A stretch of 64,000 nucleotides of DNA, taken from positions 124,001 to 188,000 of the forward strand of contig NZ_RKLP01000011.1 in the NCBI RefSeq assembly GCF_004011865.1, given 5' to 3'. Below the pieces are notes generated by a model. That model made no database searches. It saw only the letters and a list, made by a program, of their open reading frames with translations, and was not told where the DNA came from. The stretch comes from Prescottella agglutinans. GTDB taxonomy: Bacteria > Actinomycetota > Actinomycetes > Mycobacteriales > Mycobacteriaceae. This document shows, in pieces, positions 61,738-64,000 of this stretch; the stretch's first letter is position 1; every line of letters begins with the position of its first letter. The translations under genes and the position numbers were made by a program.

Positions 61738-62931
61738 ATGACCACTACTTCCCACAGCGGATCGTCCGCCGGGGTCACCCGGCAGTACGCGCCCTACGTC
61801 AAGGCCGACTGGGGCTACGCCAACCACTGGTACCCCGCGCTGCTGTCCGACGAGCTCGAGGACGGCACCGTCAAGGGCATCACGATCGGCGGCCACGACA
61901 TCGCCGTCCGTCGTTCGGCCGGCAAGGCGTACGCGATCTCGGACCGCTGCATGCACCGCGGCGTGAAGCTGTCCGCCAAGCCGATGTGCCTGTCGGAGGG
62001 CACCATCACGTGCTGGTACCACGGATTCACGTACGGCCTCGAAGACGGCAGCCTCACCACGATCGTCGGCAATCCCGACGATTCGCTGATCGGCAAGGCC
62101 GGCATCCGCACGTACCCCGTCGAAGAGGTCAACGGCATCATCTATGTCTTCGTCGGCGAGGAGGACTACGGCACCCCGCCGCCGCTCAGCAGTGACCTGC
62201 CGGCGCGAGTCACCAACGACCCCAACGACAATCCGGTTCCGCACCTGCAGGACGAGGGCATCGTGATCCGCGGCATCCACCGCAAGCTGGTCGGCAACTG
62301 GCGCCTCGCCGCCGAGAACGGCCTCGACCCGGGACACCTGCTCGTCCACTGGGACAACCAGATCCTGGTCGCGCTCGACCGGGCGCTGCCGCTCGGCGTC
62401 AACGCCCTCACGGATTCGGCCACCGAGGAGATCGACATCCCGGACGGGCCGAAGGGCGTCATGAACCGGTACGACCGCCCGGACCTCTACAAGCCGGTTC
62501 TCGACAACCCCAAGGTCAACATGAAGGCGCGCGGCACGGTGCCGCACTACTTCCGCACCTCGCTGTGGGTTCCGGGTGTCCTCATGGTGGAGCACTGGCC
62601 GATCACGGACGTCGTCCAGTACGAGTTCTACGTCCCGATCGACGACCACCACCACGAGTACTGGGAGATCATCGCGACGCGGGCGACCACCGACGAGGAC
62701 ATCGCCGAGTTCAACTTCAAGTACGACAACTTCATGCTGCCGCTGGCGCTCGAGGGCTTCAACAACAGCGACGTCTTCGCCCGCGAGGCCACCGAGGAGC
62801 ACTACACCAGGTTCGACGGCTGGAACAACGAAGTGCTGTGCGACATGGACTACTCCATCGTCGCCTGGCGCAAGATGGCGGCCCGCCACCCGCGTGGCTT
62901 CTTCGAGTCGCCCTTCCAGGACGAGGACTGA
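61738..62931 (+). CDS. Rieske non-heme iron oxygenase, terminal component (CarAa-like)
   Basis: A 397-residue oxygenase alpha subunit. Rieske [2Fe-2S] ligands are C71, H73, C92 and H95 (RCMHRG and CWYHGF). The mononuclear iron site has H200 and H204 in DPGHLLVH, with the third acidic ligand probably in the NNSDVFARE region. The single-subunit layout and the ENGLDPGHLLVHW segment resemble carbazole 1,9a-dioxygenase and related aromatic or sterol oxygenases. Its reductase is encoded 2 bp downstream, giving a two-component system without a separate ferredoxin. Substrate unknown. Confidence 0.92.
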   Translation: MTTTSHSGSSAGVTRQYAPYVKADWGYANHWYPALLSDELEDGTVKGITIGGHDIAVRRSAGKAYAISDRCMHRGVKLSAKPMCLSEGTITCWYHGFTYGLEDGSLTTIVGNPDDSLIGKAGIRTYPVEEVNGIIYVFVGEEDYGTPPPLSSDLPARVTNDPNDNPVPHLQDEGIVIRGIHRKLVGNWRLAAENGLDPGHLLVHWDNQILVALDRALPLGVNALTDSATEEIDIPDGPKGVMNRYDRPDLYKPVLDNPKVNMKARGTVPHYFRTSLWVPGVLMVEHWPITDVVQYEFYVPIDDHHHEYWEIIATRATTDEDIAEFNFKYDNFMLPLALEGFNNSDVFAREATEEHYTRFDGWNNEVLCDMDYSIVAWRKMAARHPRGFFESPFQDED

Positions 62932-62933
62932 CC

Positions 62934-63998
62934 ATGTCCATCGCCCCGATCGACGCAATTCCGGAGTACGCAGTGACCACGAACGACGTCCACCTGAAGT
63001 TCACGGACGGGACGAAGACCATTTCGGTGCCGGCCGGCACCACGATTCTCGAAGCAGCGAACACGGCCGGTGTCCGACTGGTGAGTCAGTGCAAGGTCGG
63101 CACCTGCGGAACCTGCGTCGGTCGGGTCGCGTGCGGCGAAGTGATGATGCCCGAGGGCAGGGTCTACTCGCTGCGGCAGGAGGAGATGGCCGCCGGCCAT
63201 CGACTCCTGTGCCAGTCGCACGCATTCGCGGATTCCGAGGTGGAACTGGACTACCCGGCATCGATGCTGGACGAGTACCCGGTGATCGTCACGACCGCGA
63301 AGGTCGCTGCGGTCAGCTGGCTCGGTGAGTCAGTGGTCGAGCTGCAGCTCAAACTCCCCAAGTCGGTGCGGTTTTCGTTCCGTGCGGGTCAGTACGTCCG
63401 GATGCAGGTCCCCGGCACCGACGAGTGGCGCTCCTACTCGATGGCGTCGGGGGAACGCGACCGGAAGAAGCTCTCCTTCACGATCAGGGTGCTCCCGTCC
63501 GGCGCGATGTCGGACTACCTCAGAAGTAGCGCCGCCGTCGGTGACCATATCGAAATCGAGGGACCGATAGGAGGATTCGGGCTCGCGGACGACGCGGGAC
63601 CGACCCTGATGATCGCCGGCGGCACCGGGTTGGCCCCGATGCTGTCGATGCTGGAGACACTGCAGACCGCGCGCGACGATCACCCGATCCGCCTCGTCTT
63701 CGGCTGCACGCGTGGGGCCGACCTGTTCCACCTCGACGAGCTCGACGCGCGCGGCAGCTTCATGCGTAACCTGGCAGTCCGGGTCGTCGTCGACGAGCCC
63801 GGCGACGCACTCGCAGCGATCCCCGACATCCTGGTCGGGAATCCGGTCAGTGTCCTGACCGCCGACGATGTCGCACATCCGCGGACGTCCGCGTACCTGT
63901 GCGGGCCGCCGGCGATGCTTCAGGCCGCCGAGCAGCGGCTGCTCGAACTCGGAATGCCGGCGGAACGAATCCACGCCGAGCAGTTCCTTCCCAGCTAG
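62934..63998 (+). CDS. oxygenase reductase with N-terminal ferredoxin (BenC type)
   Basis: A 354-residue electron-transfer protein. The plant-type [2Fe-2S] domain is N-terminal with C53, C58, C61 and C93 (CKVGTCGTC and HRLLCQ). An FAD-binding barrel (RSYSMASGERDRKK) and an NAD-binding domain (MIAGGTGLAPMLSMLE, CGPPAMLQAAEQR) follow. It transfers electrons from NADH to the Rieske oxygenase encoded immediately upstream (2-bp gap). ATG 62934 sits 2 bp past the oxygenase stop, so translation is probably coupled. Confidence 0.94.
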   Translation: MSIAPIDAIPEYAVTTNDVHLKFTDGTKTISVPAGTTILEAANTAGVRLVSQCKVGTCGTCVGRVACGEVMMPEGRVYSLRQEEMAAGHRLLCQSHAFADSEVELDYPASMLDEYPVIVTTAKVAAVSWLGESVVELQLKLPKSVRFSFRAGQYVRMQVPGTDEWRSYSMASGERDRKKLSFTIRVLPSGAMSDYLRSSAAVGDHIEIEGPIGGFGLADDAGPTLMIAGGTGLAPMLSMLETLQTARDDHPIRLVFGCTRGADLFHLDELDARGSFMRNLAVRVVVDEPGDALAAIPDILVGNPVSVLTADDVAHPRTSAYLCGPPAMLQAAEQRLLELGMPAERIHAEQFLPS

Positions 63999-64000
63999 AT

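Overview
The window is high-GC actinobacterial DNA from a mycolic-acid bacterium of the Rhodococcus/Nocardia type. Evidence: the origin-proximal order gyrB, gyrA, DUF3566 gene, tRNA-Ile, tRNA-Ala, cwsA-like gene, ppiA, PH-domain gene, crgA, DUF881 gene, trpG, pknB-pknA-pbpA-rodA-pstP-fhaB-fhaA, tRNA-Leu closely follows Mycobacterium tuberculosis Rv0005-Rv0020. The added catabolic genes (steroid isomerase, Rieske oxygenase, many TetR/MarR/IclR regulators) point to Rhodococcus or a close relative. Genus is an inference; no rRNA is present.

Layout. 1-1705: end of a VanB-type reductase and an epoxide-hydrolase-like protein. 1937-12802: DNA gyrase genes with a four-gene conservon (cvnA-D: sensor kinase, roadblock protein, DUF742 protein, small GTPase) between gyrB and gyrA, then a DUF3566 membrane protein, tRNA-Ile, a 36-residue DLW-39-type microprotein and tRNA-Ala. 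12977-17961: accessory block with a ketosteroid isomerase behind a KstR-type operator, a glycine-zipper secreted protein, a decayed methyltransferase, a tandem double-TetR regulator and a secreted lipase. 17965-32102: the conserved cell-division and cell-wall block; the Ser/Thr kinases PknA/PknB, phosphatase PstP, FHA proteins, RodA and PbpA form one minus-strand operon with overlapping genes. 32192-35671: MarR/MFS efflux pair with three evenly spaced operators, and a seven-bladed secreted YVTN propeller. 36109-42139: gltBD glutamate synthase.

42363-49086 is a run of exported proteins: two adjacent Ig-like repeat proteins that share an unusual Gly-Ser-Leu C-terminal tail, a cutinase, a DUF732 lipoprotein and a secreted protein with a Ser-Gly tail. 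49146-53932: a TetR-FAD dehydrogenase-SDR operon with its palindrome, two small enzymes and a DUF998 membrane protein. 53946-57633: lysX and an S4 RNA-binding protein. 57667-60777: acyl-CoA ligase/enoyl-CoA hydratase operon divergent from an IclR regulator. 60790-63998: a winged-helix regulator divergent from a two-component Rieske oxygenase.

The most interesting items are the paired Ig-like proteins with a shared tail, the conservon inside the gyrase locus, the KstR-type site, the tandem TetR protein with a possible internal start, a pair of perfect DnaA boxes away from dnaA, two parS-like sites, and a strong hairpin upstream of gltB. No CRISPR array, prophage, transposase or insertion sequence was seen. 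All family assignments are from reading the translations; no database search was run.
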